DNA of 64,000 bases from Haliclystus octoradiatus (GCA_916610825.1 OU744447.1:33233073-33297072); one strand, 5' to 3'; positions 35,781-47,644 are shown, counted from the stretch's first letter. The notes: generated from the sequence alone by a model not told the origin. Translations and numbers: made by a program.

Positions 35781-38264
35781 AAAATGAAAATCACAACTTA
35801 TCGTCCAGAGAATTGTGAATTGATATCAACAACACGTGCTAATGATGTGCTGTGGGACATAACTCCTCAAAAATCAATTGAACGGAGTTTAACTTTCTTG
35901 CCATGAAATTTATGAAAATGAGTAACTACTGTAAAAAATAGGGAGAAGTCGATGGTTTTATAAGGATTTATTAAATTCATGACTACTGGTCGATAAATTG
36001 TATGTAATTCACATTTACCATCTTTTACGCAAAAGTTATATTGTGTTATTCTGCATGTATCTCGAATTTACTTGGTTGTTATGCTAAAATGTATAAATCA
36101 TTCATTCATTCATTCATTGTAGTACTGTAATGTAATAAATGCAGATTCTCTCTATAAAAAAGTTGTTCCAAGAAATACTCTCAAACTATAAAATTTATGA
36201 ACCTACCTTTATAAGGACGACCATTAAACTATTTTACATCTAAAAAACAGCGATTTTTATAATATTATTGAAGTGCAATGTCGACAGATTGACAATTGAC
36301 TTTCCGTTTGAATCGATTAACCGATTTAACAACGTGGGAAATTTAAATTCAAAACGTTATCTTCCAGCGTGAAAATAAAAAGGTTCATTAATCATTATCA
36401 ACGGAGCACCACTACATGACGGGTTAGGGGAGTGGATCTTTTTTGACGGGGATATACCATTTTCAGAAATCGACCAGGTATGTAAATTTCCATAATAGTT
36501 GATAATTGAGAGCCTTCAGTTTCAAAAGATGCAGTATAATACATCTAAATTTCATACTTTGACAGTCAGAAGAGGGGAATTTCGTAACATTTCATAGACG
36601 GTGAAGTGAAAAGTACAGGCCTGCGAAATCCAAAAGTTGAGTGGGACTTCCCTATATGAAGCACATCCCCCTCTGCTAGTAGACAAATAATCTCATTGAA
36701 TGAATTTTATTTCTAGCAGATAAAAATTCAAAGGAATGATAATTCTAAATAATATTTATAAACGTCGTATTTTATTTGATATATTGAAAAGAGTATTTAT
36801 AGAATAGTGGATCTCAGGAGTATCTGTACTCTTCATAGTATGTAATGTATCTCATTGTGGCAATTTAGCTTGAAATTGTTTTAAATAAAAGGCAAGTCAT
36901 ATTAAATTATAAATTTTGCAATGAAAGCTATATCACTTGTATGTTATTGAGATTAGAAATATTTATATCGGTAGCTAATTACATCGATAGTGTTCTGTTT
37001 TCAAAGCTAAATTTTATACAAGTTTACGGTGTTTCAAAGAATTATAATAAGTCTGCATTGCTGGAGAATTATACTATAAGGGATAAGAATAATTCCAGGT
37101 ATGAATATTTGATATATTGGTCAATTCTGCTTAAAATTTTATGATTGTGAGACGGAAATTTGTTCACTATTTATATTTTAAATTATTATTCAAACATTTA
37201 TGTCCTATACCGTATCCAAAACGCATCGGTTATATGTCAAAATTATAAATGTCCTAACCTTTTGCCATCGGAATTAATCGCTGGTGATTATCGATTTTTG
37301 AGTTTCATAATTTCGAAATCACAATTTTATAGCCGATTCATATCATGTTTAATTTGTTTCGATAAACCTTAAAACTATAAATTGAATCACAGCGCTACAG
37401 TTCTTTCAATTAATTATTAAAAGATTTTTTATCGGCGCTTGTGAATTAAATGACGACCAATGTATTTTTGATAACATTATAGATAGAATTAAATTCAGGA
37501 CATGGATATTAAGAGCACCGTTTTCAATTTAAAATGTGTTTTCAAGCAGCCTTTGCCATCCATTGCCAAAGATTGTGATCAATCGTCATCATCATAAAAC
37601 ACGCAGCACAAGTTCACAACTTCTCTGCTTTAATATTTAATTGAATTTGTCGCCAAATTAAATTAAACTTCGTAAATACAATTCCAGCATCTAAATGAAC
37701 ATTATCATATGAAGTCTAATTTCATTTACAAATTTGAAGATGTTCTCTTTATTTAGTTAATAAACGGCCGTTTTCGATATCAATACGGCCATGTTGGTTA
37801 CAAGCATCAACATTTATCTATGATCGGATGCCTTTGTCCTTTGGATATATTTTCACATATAATTAAATCAAGTTGAAATAAAAATAACCAAATAGCCAAC
37901 TCTCAATTAAATCACAATGAAATGTAAAACAAACCGATCACGAAGATCATCACAGCTGCAAAAGTGAAATCTTGAGAAGCAAACCTTGACATTGAAATAT
38001 ATTCAGCGCATGCGTATATGAATGACCGGAACTTTACCAAATATAATAAAGTGTCCAGCGAACGGACCTCTAACCACTTCGTTATTTATTTCACTATAAG
38101 CTTCTTAAAAACATCATTTGTTGGCTTTAGTTATTCTAGTAATTCAACGCAATTTAGTATTTTGTATGATTTTCATTATCATAAAACTGGTGGACTTATT
38201 TTGATGACTTGTTCAATTTTTTTTCTCTCAGCTTAAATTCAAAACGAAATATTTTTGTTATGGA
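35781..38264. other. Intergenic DNA between genes A and B
   Basis: AT-rich with a cattcattcattcattcatt microsatellite near 36102. Open frames at 36941-37144, 37160-37372 and 38018-38236 are short and low in complexity. I see no gene. Confidence 0.5.
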
Positions 38265-38545
38265 GATTTCAATCTTAATTCGATTTGGCTGCCCGCTAAA
38301 TTATCAACCTATGAAACTTTTCAAATCTCTAAATTTCTTAATACAATGATATCAAATAAATTATAAAATGAAGTCTATATTTCTGAAACAACTTCAGACA
38401 GTCGTAATTTTCCTCCCACGAATGTTTTAGACTGTGTAGGGTTATCTGAACACAAATGTTTGGAAAATTTCCAGACGACGGATTATCTGTATTATTTTGC
38501 CAGTAAGATGTACATAAGTCGCGAAAAGTCATAGAAATGTCGAAA
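38265..38545 (-). repeat. Dispersed repeat H, copy 1
   Basis: The reverse complement matches 45155-45450 from tttctatg-ct-t-cgcgactta to agc-aaatc-aat-caa (landmarks atttgatatcattgtatt and cataggttgataat). An open frame with RDLCTSYWQNNTDNP is shared with the other copy, RDLCTSYWRNNTANP. Changes fall at all codon positions, so it looks like drift and not a selected protein. Confidence 0.75.
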
Positions 38546-38663
38546 TATTGAAATAATCTATTTACAAACAGATACTATTATTAGTATAATAAGATAATAA
38601 TAATAATGTTAATATAAATTTATTTATAAAGAGGAAAACATCAATATAGTGCTCAATACTGGT

Positions 38664-39255
38664 ACACTCTAAAAACAAAACGTGTAAATTCTGTAGTAGA
38701 TTTAAGCTGTAAATTTACAGCTAAAAGGGTGGCAACTAAAAATACACCTTTCAACGTCATTTACACCCTCCCAATATTTCATTTACACCTTTAAAGAAGT
38801 AATCAGATTTCTAAAAATATATTAAAATTTGATCCCGATTCTATCTGTAAGGGGATGAGTTTAGGGGGAGATTAGGGCATTCTGGGAGAGTTAAAATTTT
38901 AACATTTCAATAGCAGTATTTGCATATTCTGATAAAAATAAACAGGTAAATGAATAAAATTTCGTAATCGTAAGAGCAAAATTGAGTATCACATAATATG
39001 AACACGCTAATATACATATACAGTAATTACATGAATATACATATTTCGACCCCAGCATAGATTGTGAACTATTTATGCTGGATTATACTATATAACTACA
39101 CTACATAAATGATTAAATTTTATAAATGATCAACTAAATTATAAGTTCCTACAGACGGGCCTGAAGATGTTCCTGTAGCTTCTAAATGACTTTCTTCTTT
39201 ATAATTTTTCTGTATGCTAGCAAAGGTTCTTGTTCCTTCTTTAACATTTGCATCC
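38664..39255. repeat. 1.48-kb dispersed repeat, copy 2, left part
   Basis: Begins acactctaaaaacaaaacgt and aligns with 7773-8368. It is cut at CATCC (39251-39255) by the gypsy element and resumes at 43522. Confidence 0.88.
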
Positions 39256-39434
39256 TGTCGTATATCAAACTATTATATTTTGTACCAACGAAGGACACAA
39301 GTGAGTCACATTGCTAAGGCAGATCTGAATTATATTTCACAATTAATTCACATAGAAAGGCGAATACAGGAAATAAGTAAATGACATAGTTTAGCACAAA
39401 GGTGATTAATTTACTTCTAACTAATTATATAACA
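39256..39434 (-). repeat. 3' LTR of the gypsy element
   Basis: Begins tgtcgtatatcaaactatta and ends tatataaca on the plus strand. It matches 43343-43521 with about ten substitutions and two 3-bp gaps. Being on the left of a minus-strand element, it is the 3' LTR. Confidence 0.95.
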
Positions 39435-39446
39435 TCTCTTCCTTCC
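39435..39446 (-). promoter_or_regulatory. Polypurine tract
   Basis: On the minus strand the 12 bases ggaaggaagaga end exactly at the 3' LTR. This is the expected place and composition for the plus-strand primer of an LTR retrotransposon. Confidence 0.85.
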
Positions 39447-39449
39447 GAG

Positions 39450-40674
39450 TTAAGGGGAGATATACTTAACACCATAGAAAAGATATATTGATATCAATTC
39501 AAATTTAGCTACGATCATACCCATAATACATTGGTGGTCTACTAGCTCTATTAGAGCGACGTGGTAGTGGGTTATGACCATGACCAGGTCTATTGTTATC
39601 TGATCGTGTTGCTTGTGGATTGTCAGTGCGAAGTGATTGTCTTTCTTCTTGGTGAATAGATTGGTTATTACCTGATCTACCAAATCGATTTTTAGAAGCT
39701 AGCACAGTCCTACCATTGATAGCTAAAAATGCAGGATTCGTACCTTTAGGAATGACATGTTCTGCTGATTATGACGCATGCGATGATGATGGTTTATAAA
39801 CTACAATATCCCCTGACGCAAAGTCAGACACAGAAGGGACACGCAGAGTGCGGCCTAATAGTATTTCTGCTGGGGACTTCCCCTTGCAAGAAATGTTGCA
39901 CGATATAATGTAAGAATACGAAATAAAAACATATCAAATGAAACGCGCAGTCCAGTATTCCATGCACACATAGCAAGCTTAACAGTCTGAACAGCCCTTT
40001 CAGTCAGGCCATTTGACCGTGGAAAATAGGCAGGAGAATAAATTTTTCGACAACCGGAGCGGGCAAGCCACAGAACGATTTCATCATTGAAGAATTATTT
40101 AGCGTTATCAGAAACAAAGGATTTTGGTATTCCGAAACGAGAAAAGACACCATATAGAATTTTTATGACAGTGGATGCAGCACGATCAGGATAGCAAAAC
40201 GCCTCAATCCATCCACTGCCAGCATCTGCAATGATAAAAATGAGACCAACGTTGTTATCTTGGCAAAATCCATGTGTAACCGTTCCCATGGTTCAGCCGA
40301 AGGCCATGTGTGAACAGAATGACCTAATCGAGGTCGAATATTGCAGCATGTTTGACAGGTTGAAACAAAATTTTCCACATCTCGAGAGACACCAGGCCAC
40401 CAGGCACCTCATGCTAGAAGACGAGTTGTAACATTTATGCCTTGGTGGGTTTAATGAGCCTTCGATAAAACGGTATGGCGGAGTCTGCACGGAATAAATG
40501 GAGCGGAATGAAAAGAAATAATGTCATTCGCAACTGCAAGCGCATCCTTGTAACGATGAAACGCTTTTTCAGCTTCTGATAAGTTTGTCCAATTTCCAGA
40601 AATGATACGATGCTTACTGTTTGATGCAACAGGGTCAGTGGCCGTGGCAGTAGAAATTTCACTAGCGGAAACAA
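39450..40674 (-). pseudogene. Gypsy integrase region
   Basis: Split among several frames. CQTCC of the N-terminal zinc finger lies near 40340-40355. It is followed by the first catalytic aspartate in HMDFAKI and, after a frameshift, DAGSGWIEAFCY and the second aspartate in FVSDNAK (about 40095). The C-terminal tail (NPAFLAINGRTVLASKNRFG, about 39690-39745) is basic and asparagine-rich. This is the catalytic core of a retroelement integrase, which joins element cDNA to the chromosome. Several frameshifts and stops show it is inactive. Confidence 0.88.
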
Positions 40675-40804
40675 CAGGTGATAAAAATGCAGTTTCTGTT
40701 GCAGTAGAGATATTTACAACTACATCCTCACGCGTGATTGTTGTCTGTGAAAGACGAAAAAGTGCGTCCGCATGAGAAATGTTCTTACCAGGTTCATAAA
40801 CAAG

Positions 40805-41476
40805 TTAGAAATCAAAGGCCATTAAGTTAATATCCCATCGCGAAATAAGTGCAGATGCAGTTTTAAGAACCGGTTGGTTTTCGCCATACAAAAAGATCAA
40901 TGCTTGATTGTCTGTTACAAGTTTGAAACGTCGATCCAAAAGAAATTGCCGCAAAGGTTCTACACTCCAAACAACAGCGAACGCTTCACGCTCGGTGGCT
41001 GAAAGTTTTTGCTCAGCTGGAGTCAAAGTTTTGGAAACATAAATAACAGGTTGATTATCTTGTGTAAGGATACCAGCAATTGCTGTTCCAGACGCGTCTG
41101 TGGTTAATGTCACAGGTTTATGTAATGAGTACGGTTTGACAATAGGGGAAGAGGCAAGCTCACTTTTTAGGTTATCAAATGCGGATTGAGCCTGGTCAGT
41201 CCAATCAAACGAAATATCATGCTCCCACAAGGTATTCAAGGGTGCAACTTTTGCTGCAAAATTTGGAACTAACCTCTCAAAAAATTTACAAGTCCTACGA
41301 ATGAAGAGATTTCTTGTTTTGAAGTTGGTGGGGCAAGTGCCAATACCTTTTCCACTAAACGGGTATCTGGTCCAATGCCTGAAGCTGAAATTTTGAAACC
41401 AAGAAACGTAATTTGATTTACTTTGTTTATACATTTTCAAGGTTAACAGACAGACGACGCTGCTTGAAGCGCTCAA
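40805..41476 (-). pseudogene. Gypsy RT thumb and RNase H
   Basis: The longest intact pol piece, 223 codons. The N-terminal part has the connection region (FFERLVPNFAAKVAPLNTL). The RNase H domain follows with TTDASGTAIAGIL, YVSKTLTPAEQKLSATERE and LVTDNQALIFLY, which carry the expected catalytic D, E and D residues in order. RNase H degrades the RNA strand of the replication intermediate. The upstream end runs out of frame with the RT palm segment. Confidence 0.93.
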
Positions 41477-41926
41477 TGATAGCGTTCACACGTTTATTTA
41501 ACGATTCTTCGGTATTGGCATAAATTAATGCGTCATCCTGGAAAGGGATTACCCCCTTCAGTCCCTGTAATGTATTTTCAATGGCTTGCTGAAAGATTGA
41601 CGCACTATTTTTCATACCGATTTGAAGGCGAGTAATGCGAAATAACCCTTTATGGTATTGATAATTGACAGAAGTTGAACTGCGTCATCGATTGGGATTT
41701 ACCAATATGCAGATTTCAAGTCTACTTTAGAAAAATATTTTGCGCCATTAAGCTCGCTAAAAATTCTCTCTGTGTTTGGAATTGGATACGCGTCACTGAT
41801 AATTTTGGCATTTACATGAACGCTATAATCAACGCACATTCTGAGTCCACCGTTCTGCTTTTTTACCCACACAACGGGTGAAGAGTTCTCGGCTCCACCT
41901 CCCTCGACGGGATAAATGACCCCCAT
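41427..41926 (-). pseudogene. Gypsy reverse transcriptase palm and fingers
   Basis: Two frame segments. The first (41699-41926) carries SPVVWVKKQNGGLRMCVDY and FSKVDLKSAYW, the finger motif and first catalytic aspartate. It ends in a stop directly after the tryptophan. The second (41427-41615) carries KNSASIFQQAIENTL and FQDDALIY, the position of the Y/F-x-DD catalytic pair. A frameshift lies between about 41620 and 41665. The fold is clear, but the gene is broken. Confidence 0.93.
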
Positions 41927-42044
41927 AACCTGGAGACATGCGAGCTCTTCCGTAGCAGCGGCTTGCAGCGGCGATGGAACTGGACGTGCTTGAAAAAGCG
42001 TGGCTGTGCATTAGGTTTTAACTTCATGACAGCAACAATACCTG

Positions 42045-42389
42045 TTACAACAGGTAAGCACTCAGCAGATGGTTTATTAACATAATTGATGGCTGGTGTA
42101 CATCCCGGTCAAATAAGCCATATGGCCTGGAAGATTGAATAACTTGTACAGGTATATTTACGTGTGAGCTATTCTCACGCTCTACAGTCAAATTACATTC
42201 ACCTAAAACTGGAACACCTCCATCATCATAAGATGATATTTTTTTTTGTGGACATGCTAAATCCGGGCTACCTATTTTACTCCATATCACAGACGAAATG
42301 ATTGTGCATGTTGCACCTGTATCATGCTGCATTGGAATTGTTTGTCCATTTAGTGTTACTTTCTCAACAATTTCATTCATGCTGTACAC
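42045..42389 (-). pseudogene. Gypsy aspartic protease
   Basis: Contains VTLNGQTIPMQHDTGATCTI with the active-site D-T-G-A triad near residue 22 of the segment, and a second conserved hydrophobic stretch. Retropepsins of this kind cut the Gag-Pol polyprotein. It lies between gag and RT, as in gypsy elements generally. Confidence 0.9.
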
Positions 42390-42437
42390 ATTGGTTTCAT
42401 CTGTATTAAATATAATGTAATATGATTCATTTTCTAA

Positions 42438-42770
42438 TTAACGATAATCTGCATTCAAAATCGGATTGTTGGTGTCATCGCGATAGGTGGGTGTAGTATC
42501 AACGTTATTGATACGGCTACGTTTGGGCTGCTTATTTTCGTTCTTACCATAGTTCTTAGTTTTTCTACACAATTTACTAAAATGGCCAGACATACCACAT
42601 GCATTACATGTTTTACCAAAAGCTGGACATCTTCTTGGTTGATGAGAATATCCACAATTTCTACAAGTTGCTTTTGTGCTGTTCGTTCCTCTGCTGGTGT
42701 TAATGTTGTGAACTTCCGAAATTTGTGAGTTTGAGGGCGTAGTCAATACTGAAGTTTCTTTGGTTGACAT
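42438..42770 (-). pseudogene. Gypsy Gag nucleocapsid with two zinc knuckles
   Basis: Two knuckles in sequence: CRNCGYSHQPRRC (C-x2-C-x3-H-x4-C, one residue short of the usual spacing) and CNACGMSGHFSKLC (C-x2-C-x4-H-x4-C). A basic tail follows (KNENKQPKRSRI). Such knuckles bind the element RNA. A stop and frame change separate it from the upstream Gag segment. Confidence 0.9.
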
Positions 42771-42771
42771 A

Positions 42772-43140
42772 TCATATCTCAGTATTGATAAAATGATTCG
42801 CTTGATTTAGTTGTCTTACTCTTTCTCTCAAGTCATCATATGTTGCTTCAAGCACTAAAGGTATATAGTTTAATAATTCTTTGCATATCGTTTTATCGGT
42901 GAAACAATTTATAAACACCATTTTCTTGAATTCCTCTGATGAATCTTGTTCTGTTTTAAACATTTCAAAGGAGCATTTGTCTGCGAAATGGTTAATTCGG
43001 ACATGAACATCATCTGCAGATTCACAATAACCCTTCTTGATTGCAAGAAAGTTCGTTCGTTCAGCAATTAAAAGTTTCTTTTTGGGCTCTACTAACCACA
43101 GCGCTTTCGTTTTGATTTCGATAAATGGAATATTTACCAA
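42772..43140 (-). pseudogene. Gypsy Gag, capsid-like part
   Basis: 122 codons with the helical, charged composition typical of Gag (KGYCESADDVHVRINHFADK; YIPLVLEATYDDLRERVRQL). It lies just downstream of the 5' LTR and directly before the zinc-knuckle segment. The actual Gag start is not clear, since 200 bp between here and the 5' LTR are open only in part. Confidence 0.8.
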
Positions 43141-43322
43141 ACTCTTGGGTTTAAATTAACGGGTCAGCTTCATCAATGCCTCTTCCCTGCATACTGAGAG
43201 AAAGAGATCTGTGACTTGAAGGTCTTGATCACCTTCACTAATCAAACCTTTCACGTGTTTTTCCAAGCTTCCGCATCGTTCAAGTTCAATAATCTGTGCT
43301 TGGTGTCCATATTTTGAATAGC

Positions 43323-43342
43323 CCAAGAAGAGGACGCCAAGA
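43323..43342 (-). promoter_or_regulatory. Primer-binding site (putative)
   Basis: Two bases after the 5' LTR, the minus strand reads TTGGCGTCCTCTTCTTGG. The start TGGCGTCC can pair with a tRNA 3' end in -GGACGCCA. Which tRNA cannot be settled without a tRNA set for the species. Confidence 0.55.
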
Positions 43343-43521
43343 TGTCGTATATCAAACTAATATAATTTGTACCAACGAAGGACACAGGTGATCAGTCACA
43401 TTGCTAAGGCGGATCTGAATTATATTTCACAATAAAATCACATAGAAAGGCGAATACAGGAAATACGTAAATAACATAGTTTAACAAGGTGATTAATTTA
43501 CTTCTAGCTAATTATGTAACA
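43343..43521 (-). repeat. 5' LTR of the gypsy element
   Basis: 179 bp, tgtcgtatatcaaactaata to tatgtaaca on the plus strand. It is followed at once by the duplicated target CATCC and the resumed 1.48-kb repeat. Confidence 0.95.
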
Positions 43522-44415
43522 CATCCCAACTTCAGAATGAATTAAGTTGGTAAAAGTTGTAACATTCGACCATATAGTGAATATTAGATACCACAGACAT
43601 TTGTATCTATATACATTACATTGGCCTACAGGTAATGGTCTGCAGATAATAAACAAAAACAAACTAAAAGCAATGAAAATCAAAATATGTGAAACAACTG
43701 TATAAGCATAGCAGTGTTACTTTTATAGACATATGGATTAAAAACGACAAATAATTGGCACACATTCAAGCTTTAAATACGAAAGGTAAATTATGAAATC
43801 AAATCTCTGTATAATGATGAGATAAGGGATTAGAACGATTTCAGTTACATTAATGTTTAAGTCAAATCAAATCAACAAAAAACTGTTTTTGAAAATAAAA
43901 TATGCTATGCCATGCACTCTATACACTCTAGCAGTAACATGATTGTTATGCAGGAAATGTACGTGACATTTAGATATATTTGTAATGGTCCAGGTTAATG
44001 GTTTATTGGTTTTATAGGTCTATTATTTAACATATCAGTTGATAGATATTTATGTATGCATCAGCGTCTTACCTGTGGGGGTGACCATGGGAATTTACAA
44101 ATTGGCCTCACAAAACCAATATAAATCACTCTGAGTGTGGGCCAATATAGACTTTATAATTCCTCCTCCGCTGGGACCATTTACATGCATAAAGCCGCTG
44201 ATACATGTATTCCCGCTGATACATCAGTATGGTTCTTCAGATAGTCAAGATAGCTTATGTTCGACTTTGCAGCTTGGTGAATGACAATCCATAGAAAAAT
44301 AAATAACAATAATTATGCACAGTGCCATCCTCTAATGCATCAGTAAAAGAAATTTGGCTACATATTCCCGATTATTTCATTTTGCTTTACACTTACCGGT
44401 TCTTAAAAGAATGTT
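43522..44415. repeat. 1.48-kb dispersed repeat, copy 2, right part
   Basis: Resumes as catcccaacttcagaatgaa and aligns with 8363-9247 up to gctttacacttaccgg. An internal stretch at about 44020-44125 (catcagcgtcttacctgtgg onward) has no match in copy 1. Confidence 0.85.
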
Positions 44416-44629
44416 GATGATCACATTCTTGAAAATTTGATAACAAGAAGCACTATGAGGCTCAATTTTCACATCTTGTTTTTACTTATAAAATTCTATT
44501 TTCAACGAACTCTTAGCATTTTGATAGACTGGCATGAAAATCACAGGCCTACTTGCTGAGATTGTTAAGATCAAAAATATAAAGGCACATATACTATGAC
44601 ATGATAATATTATCAGATGTTATATATAC

Positions 44630-45126
44630 ATATTGCAATAAAGATTTGTGAATCCAAACCGAACGCGATCCGATTGTATCGTGTCGGATTCGGGTTGATA
44701 AATTAGGTCTTCGGCTCGGATAGGAATTGAAGTGCTTTTCTATTGATGATTTCATATTTTGAAATTTGATTGATTACTTGTAATTTGTAATAATTAATGT
44801 GTTCTGGCTTCCTTTCAGCACATAAAATAATGTTTTTCTGTGTAGATATAGCTACGTTAAATGTATTAATTTGACCGGTGGCGTCTATACATTTCAATCG
44901 ACTCAATTGATGTGAAATGAATTGAATTTTGATGAAGGAAATGATTAAGATATCTTAAGTAATTGTAAATCGTTTCAACGCGTATTGTTTCTCATGTTCT
45001 AAATCAAAGTTCACTCTCCGTATTATACAGTGATAGTCAGCTTAGTCAATTGTTTGATTATTGATCTGACCTGAAATCTTATCACACAAGGTCCATTATG
45101 GACCAACACTAATTGGTAGTATATAA
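44630..45126. repeat. Dispersed repeat C, copy 2
   Basis: Same orientation as 22363-22832. It carries aatccaaaccgaacgcgat, gtaataattaatgtgttct and gatagtcagcttagtcaatt. It has an extra gaccggtggcgtctatacat relative to copy 1. Confidence 0.9.
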
Positions 45127-45154
45127 TACTGTCTGTTTATATATCACTATATTT

Positions 45155-45450
45155 CTCTATTTCGATATTTCTATGTCTGTCCGCGACTTATGTACTTCTT
45201 ATTGGCGAAATAATACAGCTAATCCGTTGTCGAGAAATTATGCATACATTTGTGTCGATATAACTATTATGTACAGTAACGAATTTGTTGTATGAAATGT
45301 ATGGGTCTCTGATGTTGTTTTAAAATAATATACTTTTTTATCTGATATTTTATTTGATATCATTGTATTGAAAAATTCAGAGATTTGAAAAATTGCATAG
45401 GTTGATAATCTAGCGTGCAGCCAAATCAAATTCAAATTGAAATGACCAGA
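45155..45450 (+). repeat. Dispersed repeat H, copy 2
   Basis: Inverse of 38265-38545. The two copies bracket the 1.48-kb repeat with its gypsy insertion and repeat C copy 2, and so form a widely spaced inverted pair of about 290 bp. Confidence 0.75.
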
Positions 45451-46189
45451 AAATAATTCCCTTTGAATTTAGATGAGAAAAGATGCGTGGAAATGGTTTG
45501 ATCACTGAATAGGTTTTATGATAATTAAAACAATACGAAATACTGAATTACATTGGATTACCAGAACAACTGTTGCAAACAAAATATGTTTTGAAATCAA
45601 AGAAACGTAGGCCTATTTCATGTAATGGGGATATCAGCAATGCATATAGCGCTGCACAAACGCTATGAAAAAGAAACAGACTTTGGGTCTTTGATTTATT
45701 AATGAAACAAAACGCCGTTCATTACTTTTCTTAAAATCGAGATACAAACATTTCGCTTTTAAAAAGGCTATTTTAATATACAATTTGTGAAACACCGAGC
45801 AAAAAATCTGTTTTAAAATGAACAATCTCCCGCTGGGCATAAAAAAAAATTAACTTACAAGAAATTTCAAAATGATGTTGGCATTCGAAGTTCGAAGAGA
45901 TTATGTGTCTAAAGTTTAAAACTACAGAGTTCAGAATTAATCAAGGCATCATGCACAAAAGTATTTTTATAATTTATTATTTAATATATAAATATGAATA
46001 AATGATTAAATGGTGATGTCATGAGCAGGCAGGTTTATATTTCAGATTTTGCTTCCATAATTAACGAAGGAATTGTTATCATCGATATTAAAATTAAAAT
46101 TTCAAATTGTTGATTTGATATAAGAATGAGACACAGTATGTTAGTACAGTGTCGGGAATAAAAATAGCGGTGTCTTCTATTTATCGTTG
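45451..46189. other. Intergenic DNA, no gene seen
   Basis: AT-rich. The reverse frame at 45634-45840 is rich in F, K, L and C and has no support. Confidence 0.5.
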
Positions 46190-46750
46190 ATCAACATTTA
46201 ATAAAGCTAAATTCAGGTATATCAAATTCAACAGAACTAAATTGCATTGAGCGTATGATTTGTGATAAATAATAATTATTATATAATCAGCGTGCAATGA
46301 TAGCTTTCAACTTTAAAAACAGAAAAACAAAATTCAAAAACATTTTTCAATAGTTAATGCAGTTTGGATGAGTGTAACAAACCTTGTGTTACAAAATTAA
46401 GAAGCGAAAAAGGTTGCATGAAATAATCGATCATAGCAAATAATATTTATTAAAATACAACTTACCATTTTCCAAATGAGATCCAAATAAAAACTATACG
46501 AGCGACATATTCTCCAAACAACATTTAAATACATAATAGCGGATTCTCTGAGTTAAACAACCATATTTTACAGAAGGAGAATGTTAACTCGATAAGAATA
46601 AAATATAAATTGTCTTTTATTCGAAATAATTCTGACAAAGAAAGATCATTTCATATCGCGATCAAATGCATGGTAAAGTAAATTCATTTTCTATATAGTA
46701 AATCCTTTTCATCAGACATCATAACATGAGCATTTAAATATTACTAATAT
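46190..46750. repeat. Dispersed repeat D, copy 2
   Basis: Matches 19600-20230 with gaps. It keeps the minus-strand donor-like site aaaatg|gtaagt near 46471, while the reading frame leading to it has an early stop. It runs straight into repeat C copy 3. Confidence 0.8.
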
Positions 46751-46769
46751 ATATTTGGATATTATATAT

Positions 46770-47355
46770 ATTTTGCAATTAAGATTTGTGAATCCGAACC
46801 GAACGCGATCCGATCGTTTCTTCCGATCAGATCGGATTTGGAGTGCTTTTTCATGGATAATTTCCGATTTCAAAATTTGCATAAGTTGTAATTTGTAATA
46901 ATTAATGTGTTATAGCTTCCTTTCAGCACATAAAATAAAGTTTTTGTATGTATATATAGCTACGTCAAATGTATAAAGTTGGCCGGCGGCCTTTGTGCTT
47001 GGTCTTCAAATATGCTCTGATTCACATCACTATTTGTAGCTTGGAAAATTGCATTCACTTTTTAACATTGAGCCTGCAAGGCGCTTTGGTCGGTTTTATG
47101 TTTTTAACATGCCATTCTCGATACAGCTCAATCGACTCAATTGATGTGAAATGAATTAGATTTTTATGAAGGAAATGATTAAGATGTCTTGATTAATTGT
47201 ACATCGTTTCAATGCGTATTGTGTCTCATGTTCTTCACCAAAGTGCACTCTCCGTATTATACAGTGATATTCAGCTTAGTCAATTGTTTAATTATTAGCG
47301 ATCTGATAGTTTTATCACACAAGGTTCATTATGACCAACAATAATTGCTATATTG
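46770..47355. repeat. Dispersed repeat C, copy 3
   Basis: Longer than the other copies because of about 110 extra bases at 46975-47125 (ttggccggcggcctttgtgc onward). This suggests the other two are internally deleted versions of a longer parent. Gene B's last exon lies 290 bp further right. Confidence 0.88.
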
Positions 47356-47520
47356 CATATATGTCAAATAAAACTGTTCAGAGATCTTTTTCCAGATTGT
47401 TTATAAACCACGTAATTAACGGTGGATATTAACTATGTTTTTCATTATATATATCTGTATGAAGCATGGTGGTGACTATACGGAAATAAAAACCAATTGA
47501 AATTCAAGTTTCATAAATAT

Positions 47521-47530
47521 TTTATTTATT
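47521..47530 (-). terminator. Poly(A) signals of gene B
   Basis: The minus strand reads aataaataaa, two overlapping AATAAA hexamers, about 115 bases after the gene B stop codon. That is a normal position for 3' end formation. Confidence 0.6.
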
Positions 47531-47644
47531 CTATTATTTTGAGCTTAGTTTTTTCTATGTTTACTATGGAACATACATTTGAAAGATACTGAGTGCAATT
47601 TATTTGTTTTGACATGCAATTTCAATGTATGAAAACATTTTTGT

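Larger units (their letters stand above)
39256..43521 (-). mobile_element. Ty3/gypsy LTR retrotransposon, degenerate
   Basis: A 4266-bp insertion read on the minus strand. It has two LTRs of 179 bp (TG...CA ends), a primer-binding-like TGGCGTCC next to the right LTR, gag with zinc knuckles, aspartic protease, reverse transcriptase, RNase H and integrase in gypsy order, and a polypurine tract against the left LTR. It is flanked by the 5-bp duplication CATCC (39251-39255 and 43522-43526). The undisturbed target is visible in the sister repeat at 8363-8367. The LTRs differ by about ten substitutions and two 3-bp indels. Stops and frameshifts break pol, so it is not autonomous. Confidence 0.96.

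Noticed and set aside
38338-45295. A conserved small protein RDLCTSYW(R/Q)NNT in repeat H
   Set aside because: Among 30 aligned codons, changes that alter the amino acid outnumber silent ones about two to one, as expected without selection.
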